Below, in pieces: positions 19,615 to 30,900 of a DNA stretch of 64,000 nt (position 1 is the stretch's first letter; every line of letters begins with the position of its first letter). The stretch spans positions 1,554,001 through 1,618,000 of the forward strand of contig NC_085072.1 in assembly GCF_963662255.1 (NCBI RefSeq). The letters are read 5' to 3'. Both the position numbers and the translations under genes were made by a program. Under the pieces are notes generated by a model. The model was not told the origin of the DNA, searched no databases, and saw only the letters and a program-made list of their open reading frames with translations. Source of the stretch: Cinclus cinclus. Taxonomy: Eukaryota > Chordata > Aves > Passeriformes > Cinclidae.

Positions 19615-19923
19615 TCAGGACGCGTGGTGCCGGGTCACCAGAGCCCTGTGCAGCGCCGGCGGTGCCTTGCCCTTGTCCGGCAGCAATCCCTCCGCTGTCC
19701 GCGGCAGCCGCTGCTCCCGGGATGCCGAGGGCTTGCTCTTGTCCTCCTCCTCCTCTAGCCTGCCCTCGGAGCTGAAGGGGCTGCACACGGTCTCCACCAG
19801 CCCGATGACCACCCCAAAGAAAGCCAGCACGCTGCCCAGCATGTACAGCTTGACCATCTTCCTGTTGGGCTTCTGGCTGAGCATTTCTTTGGCGAAGGGG
19901 ATCAGCTCGTGCATGGTTTCCAT
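19615..19923 (-). CDS. G0S2: G0/G1 switch protein 2 (ATGL inhibitor)
   Basis: Single coding exon of 102 aa (human 103), ATG at 19923. The start METMHELIPFAKEML, the hydrophobic block KMVKLYMLGSVLAFFGVVIG (residues 22-41), then ETVCSPF and the terminal RHHAS all match the family. The hydrophobic block is the segment that binds and inhibits adipose triglyceride lipase on lipid droplets. The middle third is acidic and low in conservation, as is normal for this protein. An acceptor (TCTCCTCCAG, exon edge 19957) lies 34 nt before the ATG and a donor at 20257 marks a 5'UTR exon. This two-exon structure matches the mammalian gene. Transcribed divergently from LAMB3, as in human. Confidence 0.97.
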   Translation of the reverse strand: METMHELIPFAKEMLSQKPNRKMVKLYMLGSVLAFFGVVIGLVETVCSPFSSEGRLEEEEDKSKPSASREQRLPRTAEGLLPDKGKAPPALHRALVTRHHAS

Positions 19924-20211
19924 TTCAGTTTTGCAGCAGCAGGTTTAGATGTCAGTTCTGGAGGAGAAGACAGGGGCATGCGAGTTAAATCCAGCTGCTG
20001 TGATGGCAGAGCTCTCCCGGCTCCCTGGGCTCCCCGCAGACCCCCCGGCTGTGCTTTCAGTGGGGATCGGGGCTTTTTGCTGAAGGTTTGCTTCAGAAAA
20101 ATGCACCCACCCTGTCCCCGCGGTGTCCCAGGGCAGAGCCACCCTCCCCAGGCTGCGGTGAGGGGGGCACACTGTGGTGCCAGGCGTTTTGTGCATCATC
20201 CCATCGCACCG

Positions 20212-20246
20212 CATCCTCATCCTCATCCTCATCCTCATCCTCATCC
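20212..20246. repeat. (ATCCTC)n hexanucleotide repeat
   Basis: Five to six copies of CATCCT on plus, in the G0S2 intron only about 10 bp from the exon 1 donor. Confidence 0.9.
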
Positions 20247-20256
20247 CATCCCTTAC

Positions 20257-20440
20257 CGGCGGTGCAGCTGCGGGGCCGTGCTGTGCAGTGAGCGCTGCGG
20301 TGTTGCTGCGGAGCTGTCGCGGGTGCTGTCGGTGTCGCGGGTGCTGTCGGTGCCGCGGGTGCTGTCGGTGTCGCGGGTGCTGTCGGTGTCGCGGGTGCTG
20401 TCGGTGTCGCGGGTGCTGTCGCGGCCGCTCCGCTGCAGCT
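20257..20440 (-). other. G0S2: G0S2 noncoding exon 1 (approximate 5' end)
   Basis: Donor GTAAGG on the minus strand with exon edge at 20257, preceded by GC-rich sequence and a TATA-like box about 30 bp above the assumed start. The start near 20440 is inferred from the TATA position. Most of the exon consists of the 18-bp tandem repeat. Confidence 0.55.
20316..20422. repeat. 18-bp tandem repeat in the G0S2 5'UTR region
   Basis: Six copies of GTCGCGGGTGCTGTCGGT with one substitution (GCCGCGG). It sits between the TATA-like box and the exon 1 donor, so it is probably transcribed. The repetitive RGCCRC open frame on plus is a by-product. Confidence 0.9.
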
Positions 20441-20463
20441 GCTGCCCGGGGCCGCCGCCGCCG

Positions 20464-20471
20464 CCTTTTAT
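20464..20471 (-). promoter_or_regulatory. G0S2: G0S2 TATA-like box
   Basis: GATAAAAGGC on the minus strand in a GC-rich context, about 210 bp above the exon 1 donor. Correctly placed for transcription of exon 1. Confidence 0.5.
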
Positions 20472-20579
20472 CGCTGTCGGGGCGGGCGGGGCGGGGGCCG
20501 GGCCGGGAGCGGGGCCCGGAGCTCGGGCCAGCCTGGCCCCCCCTCCGCAGCTTGGCAGATCCTGCCCCTAATCCGGCCA

Positions 20580-23500
20580 GACTGAAAAAAAATACTTTTT
20601 TTTTTTTTTTAAACCCTTTCCTCCCCTCCTTTGTAAAAAAAAAATCTCTCTTTTTTTTTTTTCCTTTATATCTCCTCCTTCCATTACTCATTCATTTTCT
20701 TTCTCCTTCTATCTCTCCTTGTGTTTTGCCATCCCTCCTTCTGTTTCTCCTTTTTCTCTTAAAAAGCTTGTGTTTTTACCTCCTCCAACAAAACCCCCAA
20801 AATTGTCTCAAAGTCTCATTCCCTAACCAGACATCGGATGCCTGATTTGCTGTGCAGCTCTGTACTGCTTCTGCAATCGATATTTAATATGTTCATGGGA
20901 GCTTTGCCTGGGTGGGAGGATGTTCATGCATAGGTCCCAAAACAGGGCAGCGTTTGGATCCAGGGCTCGGGGCTGTGCGAGGCAAATCCAGCAAAGTGTC
21001 CCTGCCTTACTGCCCATTCTCATGGGGAAGGGGGTGAGAACTGCCCCAGGGAAGCACGGGATCGGTGTCACCAGTGTCACCAGTGTCACCCAGGCCGAGG
21101 TGTTTGTGAAAGGTTCTACGGGCCCCTCATGGCAAAGGGAACGCCAGCAGGGGGGTCTGCAGTGTGTGACAGCCCCTGGTTTCCTGCAAGTGAGAGAACT
21201 TCTGGAAACTCCAAAGCTGGAGGAAGTGATGTCAACTTAAGATCCACTCTTCACTTTTCCTGTACTCGATGCTGAATCCATCACTCCTTTGTGTCACCCC
21301 CTCTTGTGTGACCCCCTTTGTGTGACCCCCTTTGTGTCACCCCCTCTTGTGTGACCCCCTTTGTGTGACCCCCTTTGTGTCACCCCCTCTTGTGTGACCC
21401 CCTTTGTGTCACCCCCTTTGTGTCACCCCCTTTGTGTCACTCCTTGTGCCACCTGCAGGACGGTGCTGTTTCCATCCTGGGGAAAGCTGGAGGATGAGGA
21501 CGTGCTGCTCTGCTTGCCTGGGCTGCAGCCAGGGAGTGTTGCACCAACAACCCCGGACATTACTGATGATGCAAGAATGATTGCATCATCATCATCATCA
21601 TCATCACCATCATCTGCTCCAGCTGCAGGGTCCGCCAGAGCACAGACACTGCTCTGGCTGCAGGAATCCTGTGGATTCCATGCACATCTCAGCAGCTGCT
21701 GAGCCCAGAGAGCTGCTGAAGCCACCAGGAGTTGTTGGAATTTCCAGCAGATGATGGACTCTGGGACGGATCTCCTGTATGATCCATGTGGCTGAGAGGA
21801 TGGGAATTGCTCTGCCAGGCAGTATATAGAAATTAAAATATAAGCTGATGTTGTAGCAGCGATTTTAGGGAGTGCTTGGTGCATATGGAAGGAGGTAAAG
21901 CCCAGAGGGAGCCTTCAAAGGATGCTGTAAAGGAGGTTGGATCCCCAGAGAGGCGCAGCCCAAGGGGTGGGCAGGCAGCCCCCAGAGCAGCTGGAGATGA
22001 AGGGATCTTGTTCCAAACCAGGGAGGGAGAAAGGGGGGTTCCCTTACTCCCTGCCCCCCAGCCCATGGAAGACCCTGTGGCACAGGGGGTGTGGGTGCGA
22101 CACCCCTGAGCTGGGTTTTGTCCCAGCACACACAGGAGAAACCTCTCTGTGATGTTAACGAATAACTGGTGATGGAATGGCTGGGGCTGTGTTTGCTCTC
22201 CCTGCCCCTGCATCCTGCAGGTGAGGAATGTCCCTCCCTCCCTCCCTCCCTTTCCTCCCCCCAGTCTCTCATGCCCCGCACACTGCTCCGTTCCCTGCCC
22301 ATGATATTGTGGGCACTGCTGTCCCGCCCCAAAAAGGGACAGGTCCTTGAACTGGTGGGGTTTTCCCCCTCGCGGTGAGCTGTGCCCTGGGGTGTGTGGG
22401 GCCGTGAGCCACCCCTGGCTCCTCACACCCCGCACATCCCGCACGTCCCGGGCTGCCAGGAGCCTGCCCCTGCCCCGCAGCAGCACAGCGCTCCAAGGAA
22501 ATGCTTTTGGGAAAACTTGGGGTTTTTTTGCAAGTTTTGAGTCTGCTTAGGAAATTGTATTGCAAGACTGGCTGTAAAAGTTGCTAAAGACTCGTCTATC
22601 CCTCCTCAGCGTCTGGGGTTTTTTACTTTAAATAAAGAGTCCTTATCTTCTCTGCCAGCTTGGCTGCCGAGCTTGCAGCTGATCCCTGAGTTCGGGCTGT
22701 GCTTTTTCTCTTCTGCAACACTCAAAAAAAAAAAAACGGGCATTGGAGAAAAGATAGCTGGAGGAGACAGCGAGCAGAGAGGGCAAGTTCAAGGTCACCG
22801 TTCCTCTCCGGGGTCACTGTGCTGACCCTTCCCAGCTCCCAGGGAGAGGGGGGGGCTGCGCTGGCCCTGCTCAACCCCAGCAGCAGCGTCTGGGCTGCAC
22901 CCAGCCCCTGACACAGAGGTCGCTGGCGAGTGTTAGAATTGTGGCATTTCACCTAAAAAAGTGAGTTTTATTTGGTTTTGTTTGTTTTATTTTGTTTGGT
23001 TTTTTTTTTTTGGTTTTTTTTTTTCAGACGGGGTTTTTGTTGCCTGCTGAACCTTATGTTTGCAAGTCTTTTCCTGAGGGCTGGGAAGGGCATTTTTGTT
23101 CATTAAATACTGATGGAGATGTCCGTGCATTCCCACAGTACTGAGAGCTGGAGCTTTTGGGCTAACACAGCTCAGGATCATTTTGAGCATTAACCAATCG
23201 GCTGATAATCATCTCTGGCAGACACTTCTCATAGCAGCACTCAGATTGTGTTGAGCTAATTTAGCAACATTTAATCCAATTTTGGTTTAGATTTCAGCAT
23301 CTAAATCTATGCAAGCTCGTTGTGTGGACATTTAAATTGAATTAAGTGTGGATAAAACGAATAATGATTAACACCAAATTACACTAATTTTATCTGTTCT
23401 AAATCTTATTTAGGAGAGTCTGCAGGAGGACGTTGTCAGGTTTAATCACAACTTTGATTAAACCAGGCTTTGTGGCCGGGGGAACTGCACGAGTTTAACG

Positions 23501-26500
23501 TCATCGGGTGGAAGAGCTCTGCCTGAACTTCCCAAGCCACGTCAGCAGCCGCAGCTTAACCTGAGTGCTGCGGGGAGGGGAGGCTGGGATGTGTGACAGC
23601 TCGGGGGATGCTCCTCAGCCCGGGGAGATCTGCTTGGAGCTGCTGTGGAGGAGCTGAGCTGCAGCCCTGCTGCTCCGGGCTGCCTGTCCCGGGACTGTCC
23701 TGGCTCTGCACGGGGGTAACCTTGGCCATGCTCTCGGGAACGGGAGCAGCCGGAGCTGCCCTGGCTGAGCCAGGAGTGCTGCCAGCCCTGGGGAGGGCTC
23801 CAGGTGGCCCAGCTCTGGTTTCAGTGGCCCAGGGCTGGCACAATCCGTGCTGGCCTGGCCAGGGGCACGGCAGGCGCTGGGCACGCTGCGGGTGCGTGCT
23901 GGAGGCTCGGGGAGGAGACCTGCCCTGAAAAGGGCTGGGAGGGAAAAGGAGCTGCCCCTCGTGCCAGAACACCCCCATAGGAAGCGCCAGGACATTTCCA
24001 GGACACCTGATCCACTCGGGCACAAGCTGCTGTAGGTGGTGTCACCCTGAAACACTCGAGGCAATAAGGATAGGAAAGGGAAAGGAAAACCTAAAGCCCA
24101 GCAAAGCACATTAAAGGTCTGTCCTGTAGAAAACCAATGGAATAATGCAGGTTTGGTTCCATCAGCCTGGCCGGGCTGGGCCCAGAGGAGCCTCCCCCAG
24201 GCTGTGCTGGGCACAGGATGAAGAGCTCTGGCTACGTGGCCGGGCTGTGGTGACCTGGTCACTGTGCTGACCCGCTCTGCTGCGGCTGTGAGGAGCGACT
24301 GCTGCCCTGGACAGGGCGCAGAGGCACAGCCACGGGTCCCCACGCTGTCCTGGTTCGTGGGAGGGATGTCGGGACAGAGCACTGAGGCAGCCTCTGCCCC
24401 TGGGTGCCAGCTCCTGCAATGTGGCACAGCCCTGCCCTCCCTGGGCTGGGCAGGAGCAGGAGAGCTGCCCAGAGCTGCTGCCTGCTCCCCACACGGCCAC
24501 CCGAGCACAGGGAGCAGTGTGAGCCCCGTGGCTGTGCCCACCCCTCAGCCCAGCCAGCGAGGGCAGCAGAGGCGGCAGCAGCCTCTGCCTTTACCTGGGC
24601 AGCTCAAACCCCGTGCACAGCCAGAGCCTTGCTGCGGGTCCAGCATTCTGGGGGAGGCCCCAGCGTGTCCTTCGTGTCGCACACAGGGACAATCTGTGCC
24701 TTAAAGGGGGCTCCCGAATGCCCCGTTAATTGTTAATTTAAACTTCTGCCCTGGGGTGCTGCAGGGGGAGGCTGTGGGGGGTTTGCTGGTTGGCACCGGG
24801 GGTGCAGAGACCCCTCCATTCCACCACCTGGAAAAGCCAAAACCCTTCAGAGGTGAGCTGGATGCTTTCCTAATGGAATATTTTCCTGTTTAGAGAATGG
24901 GGATGTGACAAAAATAATGCTGTTGTCCTGCGAGGAGAATTTTATCAAGGTCCTGGTGGGAAGCAGGCGCGGTTCCAGCCTGTGCCCTGCCAGCTCTGCC
25001 CCGTGTCCCTGTGTGCCTGGGGCTGTGCAGCCCAGCCCCTCCAGCTCCAGGGGGATACTGGGGATACTGGGGGTCTCTGTGCTGACCCATCATGGGTCAG
25101 TGCATGAGGAACTCCATGGGGTGGGGAAAGGAGCTGGGGGAGAAAAGGAAAACCCAATTTAAGGGCAAATCCTGAGCCTTTGCTTTGCTGTACAAATGGT
25201 GCTGAAAGGATCTGGGACAAGTGCTCTGCTCCAGTGCTGGGCAGAGCTGTCCCTCCATGGCAGCACGGGCCATGTCCCAGCTGTGCCCACAGCTGGCACT
25301 GGGCAGGGGCTGCAGAGGGACCCTGGGGTCGCAGGGTTGCTGCCCTTTGGAGCCAGCTCCCAGAATTGTTGGAATTTAAACCTGAAGTAGGTCAGTGGCG
25401 TTTCAGTTCAAAGTTTTATTTGCTTTCTGAGCAGGTTTTCAGGACAGGAATTGGAATTTCGTCAGGAATTCCTGAAATGCTTTTAAAGGAGATCATGGTA
25501 ATTAGCAAAGCCAGTGATTTAAATCATCTCTGCTGGAACAAGGAGGTGGTTTGCTGGTCAGGTTTGAATTAAAATGGGAAATGAAAAGAATAGATGGAGT
25601 AATCTTTTATTGTTGATATCATTAATCTTGCAACGGAGACAGTTGTCAAAAAGTTACAACATGAGACATAATTTCTTACGCCTGACAGAACCCTCCCAAG
25701 TTTTGCTGCCTGGCACAGCACAGTCCTGCTGGTGTGGCCGTCCCTGGGCATGGGGGGCAGCGGTGGTGCTGATCTGCTCCTGGAGAAGAGGATTCTGCAC
25801 AGTGCTGTCCCCTGCATCGGGGCAGGGGATGTGCTGTGACTCAGAGCACCATTTCCTGCAGGAGTTAATGGTGTTTGTTTTCCAGGGAATGTCTCGCCCA
25901 GCCCTCTGAGGGCTGTGGGCACAGTCTGGCACAGCTTAGCTCAGGCTGAGCTGGAGAGGAAGCGGAGCCCTGTGAGCGTCCCCCTGTCTGTCCCACTGAT
26001 CCCGGACTGCTCCAGGGGACGTTTGATTTGCTGTGGTGCAATTTTACCATCAGTTACAATCTCCATCTGGAACATATTCCTCCCTGCTACCCAGGACAGC
26101 ACTGGACAAGGCAGCCTGGAGCTGTTCCAGCCTTCTGACTCCCAGAAGGGCCCTGGGCTTTCAGGGATCCCCAGGCACTGCCCCTGAGCACCCACCCGTT
26201 CACAGATGATTTATTCCTTTCCCGTTTCCAACGGTTTGCAGTGGATATTCTGTAAAGGAGCCTTTTCCTCGGTTTTGTTCTTGTTTGAGCTCGTGGAGCT
26301 GGAATTGCAGGCGATGTTTTACCTTGCTCTGGCAAGCCTGGGGTCGGTGGGAACACTTTGCACACGCCAGGTCACACCGAGAGGTTCGCTCACCCGCACG
26401 GTCAGAGGCCGTGTCGGCAGCTCGGGGCTCGTCTCATCCCTCCTTTTCTCCTGCTGACATTCCAGGCTTTCTTCTCGCTTCCCTTTTGCCTCCAGCCGGG

Positions 26501-27300
26501 CCGGGGCGGGGGCTGGAGGAGGAATGCGGCGTTACCGCATTGCTGAGCAGCAGCAGGAGCGCCCAGGTGTGCCACACCTCAGCCCAGCTTTCACACGCTG
26601 TAGCCTCAGGGATGAGATTTCTCTCCCTTTTTCCAGCTCTGTGCGTCCCTCTGCTCGGAGCTGCAGGTCCTCATGGTGACGTGCCTGTGTCACTCGGGGT
26701 GGGGATGGGAGCGGGGTGACCCCAACAGCAGCGCGACGGGAGGAGACACCTGGAGTCACCTGGTGGGTCCTGCTGAGCCCTCTCCAGTGTGGGAGGGGAG
26801 GTGACTTTGGAGTTATTTCACTGAAGTAAATAAAGCTTTTCTCAGGATGAAAAAGAAGTTAGAAATTCAGCGTGTGAGCAGTGCTGGGGTGGTGGCGGCT
26901 GCGTTCTCAGCTGCCTTCGCTTCGAACACGTTCTGAAAAGTTTCTCACTTTGCTGCCGCAGTGAAATAATAAAGTTGTTATTAATGCTGCAGTTTCCACG
27001 ATTACTTTAAAGGCTGGAGCTGAGGTGCTGATGGTGACACTGCCCTCTCAGCTGGTGCTGAACTCAACGTGCAAACCCTGCCCGGGAGGGTGGGCGAGCT
27101 GAGCCGGCTCCAGGCTCCAGCACAGCCCCCGCTGGGTTAAGCGAAGCCCAGCTGGGCTTTCCCCGCTGGCCTGGCCGTGCCCGGGCGGTCCTGTGCCCGT
27201 CTGGGAGCTGTCGTGAGTTATGTATGCGCTAACAGGGCGTGGATGTCTGGGGATCCCTGAATCACTCCTTTGTCATCACTGCACCCACGGGCACCTTCTC
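20580..27300. other. Gene-free interval between G0S2 and LAMB3
   Basis: No splice-linked coding series found. Contents seen: pyrimidine/T-rich tracts at 20590-20790, a 16-bp type tandem repeat at 21290-21440, an ATC repeat at 21588-21608, and an AT-rich stretch at 23180-23420 containing homopolymer-poor sequence. Long GC-rich frames at 23615-24541 show no domain. It should contain the divergent control regions of G0S2 and LAMB3. Confidence 0.55.
21290..21440. repeat. Tandem repeat of CCCCCTTTGTGTCA / CCCCCTCTTGTGTGA
   Basis: About ten units of 14-15 bp, intergenic. Repeated CVTP-type frames are by-products. Confidence 0.9.
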
Positions 27301-27309
27301 TGCAGGTGA

Positions 27310-27426
27310 GGCAGCTGCGTTTAAAACCTGCCAGGCTCAGCCGGCGCTCAGAGGCTCTCGGGGCTGCCGGGGGGACACGGGGACAGCGCCGGGACCGCGG
27401 CCGCGCTCCCGCAGGGCACGGGGCAG
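27310..27426 (+). other. LAMB3: Possible LAMB3 5'UTR exon in a CpG-rich patch
   Basis: A CpG-dense patch with a GCGGCCGC octamer ends in GGGCAG followed by donor GTGAGG (exon edge 27426). It lies 0.4 kb before the acceptor TTTTCAG (27863) of the exon that holds the LAMB3 start codon. Human LAMB3 has noncoding first exons, so this is plausible. The 5' end is arbitrary. Confidence 0.35.
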
Positions 27427-27902
27427 GTGAGGTTCCTGCCTGCTGCCGGTGTGCGCTGGCAGCATTTCTTCCCCTGGGCTGTCCCACGGGGCTCCTTTCC
27501 CCGCAGGAGACACTCACGGGAGGTTTTTATGGATTTCTCGTTTTCCTGGGATGAGAGGGGTTTGGGTGCGGGATCGAGTCTGAAGGAGCAGGGCGAGGGT
27601 GGTGGGGCTGGAGCACAGGGAGGGAAGGGGTGGCTGGGGGCTGCACGGGCTGTGTGTGCTCACTCCATCCCTTCCCTTCCAGCGATCGCGGGGCTGGGGC
27701 AGCGGCTCATTGCATCGCTTTGGGCACCTCATCTTCCTCTTCGTTATTCTTGATCTCCCCCCCATGTTATTCTGTGTAGATTATTAAGAGTATCTCCCTG
27801 TAAAGTGAGAAGGAAGGAGGACCTGGACTGAGCTTTTGAACCGGCATTTTCTGCTCTTTTCAGTCTCGCTGCAAACTCTTCGCCAGCGGTGTCTGTGGCC
27901 AA

Positions 27903-30900
27903 ATGGAGCCTCGCTGCTGCCAGCCGTGGCCATGGGCAGTGCTTGTCCTGCTGGGTAAGGCTCACACGCACTGCTCCCATAAGAATAGGGCTCCCCCTGA
28001 CTCAATAGCAATTCTGGTGGGAGATTTGATTATGGGGCTGGGGGTTGGCAGGAGGCTGCTGCTCTCTGTCCTGAGCAGCAGGGCTGGCTCTAGGGACAGG
28101 GGACACCAACCTGGGCTGGCTCTAGGGACAGGGGACACCAACCTGGGCTGGCTCTGGGGACAGGGGACACCACCAGGGCTGGTCAGTTTGATGGACAGGG
28201 CACAGAGCATCCCTGCAGCCCAAATTCTGGGGCCAGGGGAAGGAAGTGTTTTGGAAGCAACTCTTAGTACAAAGCAGTGTTATTAAAACCAAGGTACCTC
28301 AGGGGTGAAACACCCTTCTCTTGGTTGGCACAGGCATTGGGGAGGTTGTCCCAGCATGGCCTCATGGTTGGTTTGGTGCAGCTCCCTGTTCTGGGGGGCT
28401 GGTTGGTGTCTGTGCCTCCCTGGCACCTGTCCTGATCCCTTTTCCTGCTGTTCCAGCTGCCCCCCAGCTTCTGGGAGCACAGAGAGCCTGTTCCCAGGGA
28501 GCCTGCTACCCTCCCCCTGGGGACCTGCTGCTGGGACGAGCCTCTGACCTGAGAGCCTCCTCCACCTGCGGCCTCAGCAAGCCTGAGACGTACTGCACAC
28601 CCCATGGACAGGTACAGCTCTGCTCACCCCACACCCCAAACCTCCCCGAGGCACGGGAATGCCTTCATCCATCCCATCCTCACCCTGCTAGCAGGGATGC
28701 ACCTAGCCTAGGGGGAGCTCTGAGCTGTCCCTGCCCGTGGCAGGGGGTGGAATGTGATGAGCTTTAAGGTAATTTCCAACCCAAATCATTCCGTGGTGCT
28801 GGGATTTGTCCCCCTTGCAGCCCTGTAGTGTTCACTGGAGCCCTTCTGTGTCCTCATGGGAGAGGAGCTGAGCGTGAAGGCAGGGACAGGGCACGGGCAG
28901 CAAAGTTCTGCCATGAGCACTTTGTGTGAAACATCCCAAACCCTCCTGTCCCTGGACATTTTAGTTAGAAACTAAACTCGGATTTTACTTGTCATAAATG
29001 GGGATATTTCAGGTCTTTCACAAAGACTTGGAAAAGCTGCTGAAGTGAACAACTGTTTTCAATCACTGTTGTGTGGGCGCAGGAGATGCTGCTGGGGGAT
29101 AATGCTTCATCCAGCTGCAGATTCCCTGAGCTGCCACCGAGGCAGAGGGAGAGTTTGAGGGTAAATCTGCCCGAGCAGAGCTGAGAGCTGCAGGGGTGAT
29201 GTGTCCCTGGTGGGAGCACTTCCTACAGCCTTTCTGGGGCTGCTGTTAACCCAAAAGTGCCTTGGGAGGGGCCCGAGGGTTCAGTGTGGGACAGGCAGGA
29301 AGGGTCTTTGGAGAGATGCTGCAGAGGGAAGGAGGTGGCAGCCCTCCAGTGTTTTCTGTAGCCCAGTGAGTCAGCCTTCTCCTGCTTTTAATTCCCCTGC
29401 AAACTGAAGGCCAAGATGTGGTTGTGAGTGGATTTGTTGTGGAGCCAGTGGTGTTCTGGCTGGGCTGGAGAGATTTCCACTCATCCCTGAGCTCAGGGAG
29501 GGGGCAGCTCCCGGCCCAGAGGGGTGTGAGCACCAAATCCTCCTGGATGCTGGGCTGGCTGCAGCATCTGTCCTCTCTCAGGTCTTTTTCTAGGCTGACA
29601 GTCACACTCAGGCATTTCCTCCGCTCCCTTCTTCTGGAGCTCTTCTGCTGCTCTCAGGGATCAGGATTTGTGCTCACCACACTTAAATAAGCTGTTTCCC
29701 GTGGCTTAATTAGTTTTCCCTTCCAAATTTCTGCTTATAGATGAGGAAAATTGCTCATAAATGTGCCTCTGAAATATCTATGTGACTTTTGGAAATGGCT
29801 TTTATTTGAAAAAGGGGCATGGGGGCCTTGTGCTTGGGAAGTGAGTGTGGACAAAATCCTGATCAAGCAGCTCATCCCAACAGCAGCTGGAATGGGCTGG
29901 TGACCCCCTTTGCTCTTCAAAGGGGAGTCACTCAAAGGGCATCATTGTGATCCTCTGCACCATTAGAGTGTTTGAAGTGGAGCCTGGCCCTCTCTGCTGG
30001 CTGTGCTACCCCTGGAGCAGGAATGCCCTGCTGGCTGCAGGGCTGGGGAGTGAGGGCTCCTGGAGGAAGGCAGGGAGCGAGGCTGCAGTGCTCTCTTCCA
30101 GGCTACAAATCCTCAGACTACTCGTTTTTCATATCCCTCGTCCCTTGCCTCACAAGCACCAGGGTTCAAGGGGATATAGAACATTGACATAATTAACATT
30201 ATGTTGAGTTGGATTCTCCAGTTCTAGGTCTGGGAATGGGGTCTTTGCCTCCTTATATTTTACTCCTTTCCTTTATTGAAATGAGATATTCAGAGTTACT
30301 GATAGCAAATCCCCCAATTTCTGTTCTGCAGCTGTAATTGCTGATGGAAGTTTGATTATAGCAACTCTCAACTTGGGAGAAATCCCCACGGGTTCAGCAT
30401 TTCCTAATTTTCCCCTCCCCTTCCCTACTTCCCTAATTTAAGCAAAACTGAACTCGATTTCCCTATTCCCATCCTATAAAAAGCAAGCACGTTTAATTTA
30501 TAGACTCCTAGGACTCTTTTTTGGTTACAAGCCTTGCTCTTATTCAGTTGCCAAATAGGTACAAATCTGGAGGTGGTTTTGCAACCTCAGCAGAGGGCAT
30601 GAGATGAGGGGTTGCTGTCACTGCTGCAGTGCCCTGCTGGCCCCAGGGCCCTCTTTTGCAACTCTGGTGGTCACTCATCAACTTCAGCCTCTGCTCCATT
30701 GTCTGCCCCAGCTGCAGATCGCTCTAACCTTTATACTTTGACTCCTGATTGCTCCATCCCTGGCCGGGGGCTCAGCCCGGTGAAATCCAAAAAGGATACT
30801 CAGCACTACCATTTATAGCACAGGGCAGTGAGCAGAGCAGGGGTGGGAGTGGGACCCGGCAGGCCAATGGTCCAGCCTGGAAATCACTCAGTGCTCGGGA

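Noticed and set aside
23615..24541. 308-codon open frame on minus between G0S2 and LAMB3
   Set aside because: Proline/serine/glycine-rich composition of GC-rich DNA, no recognisable motif and overlapping open frames in several other phases.
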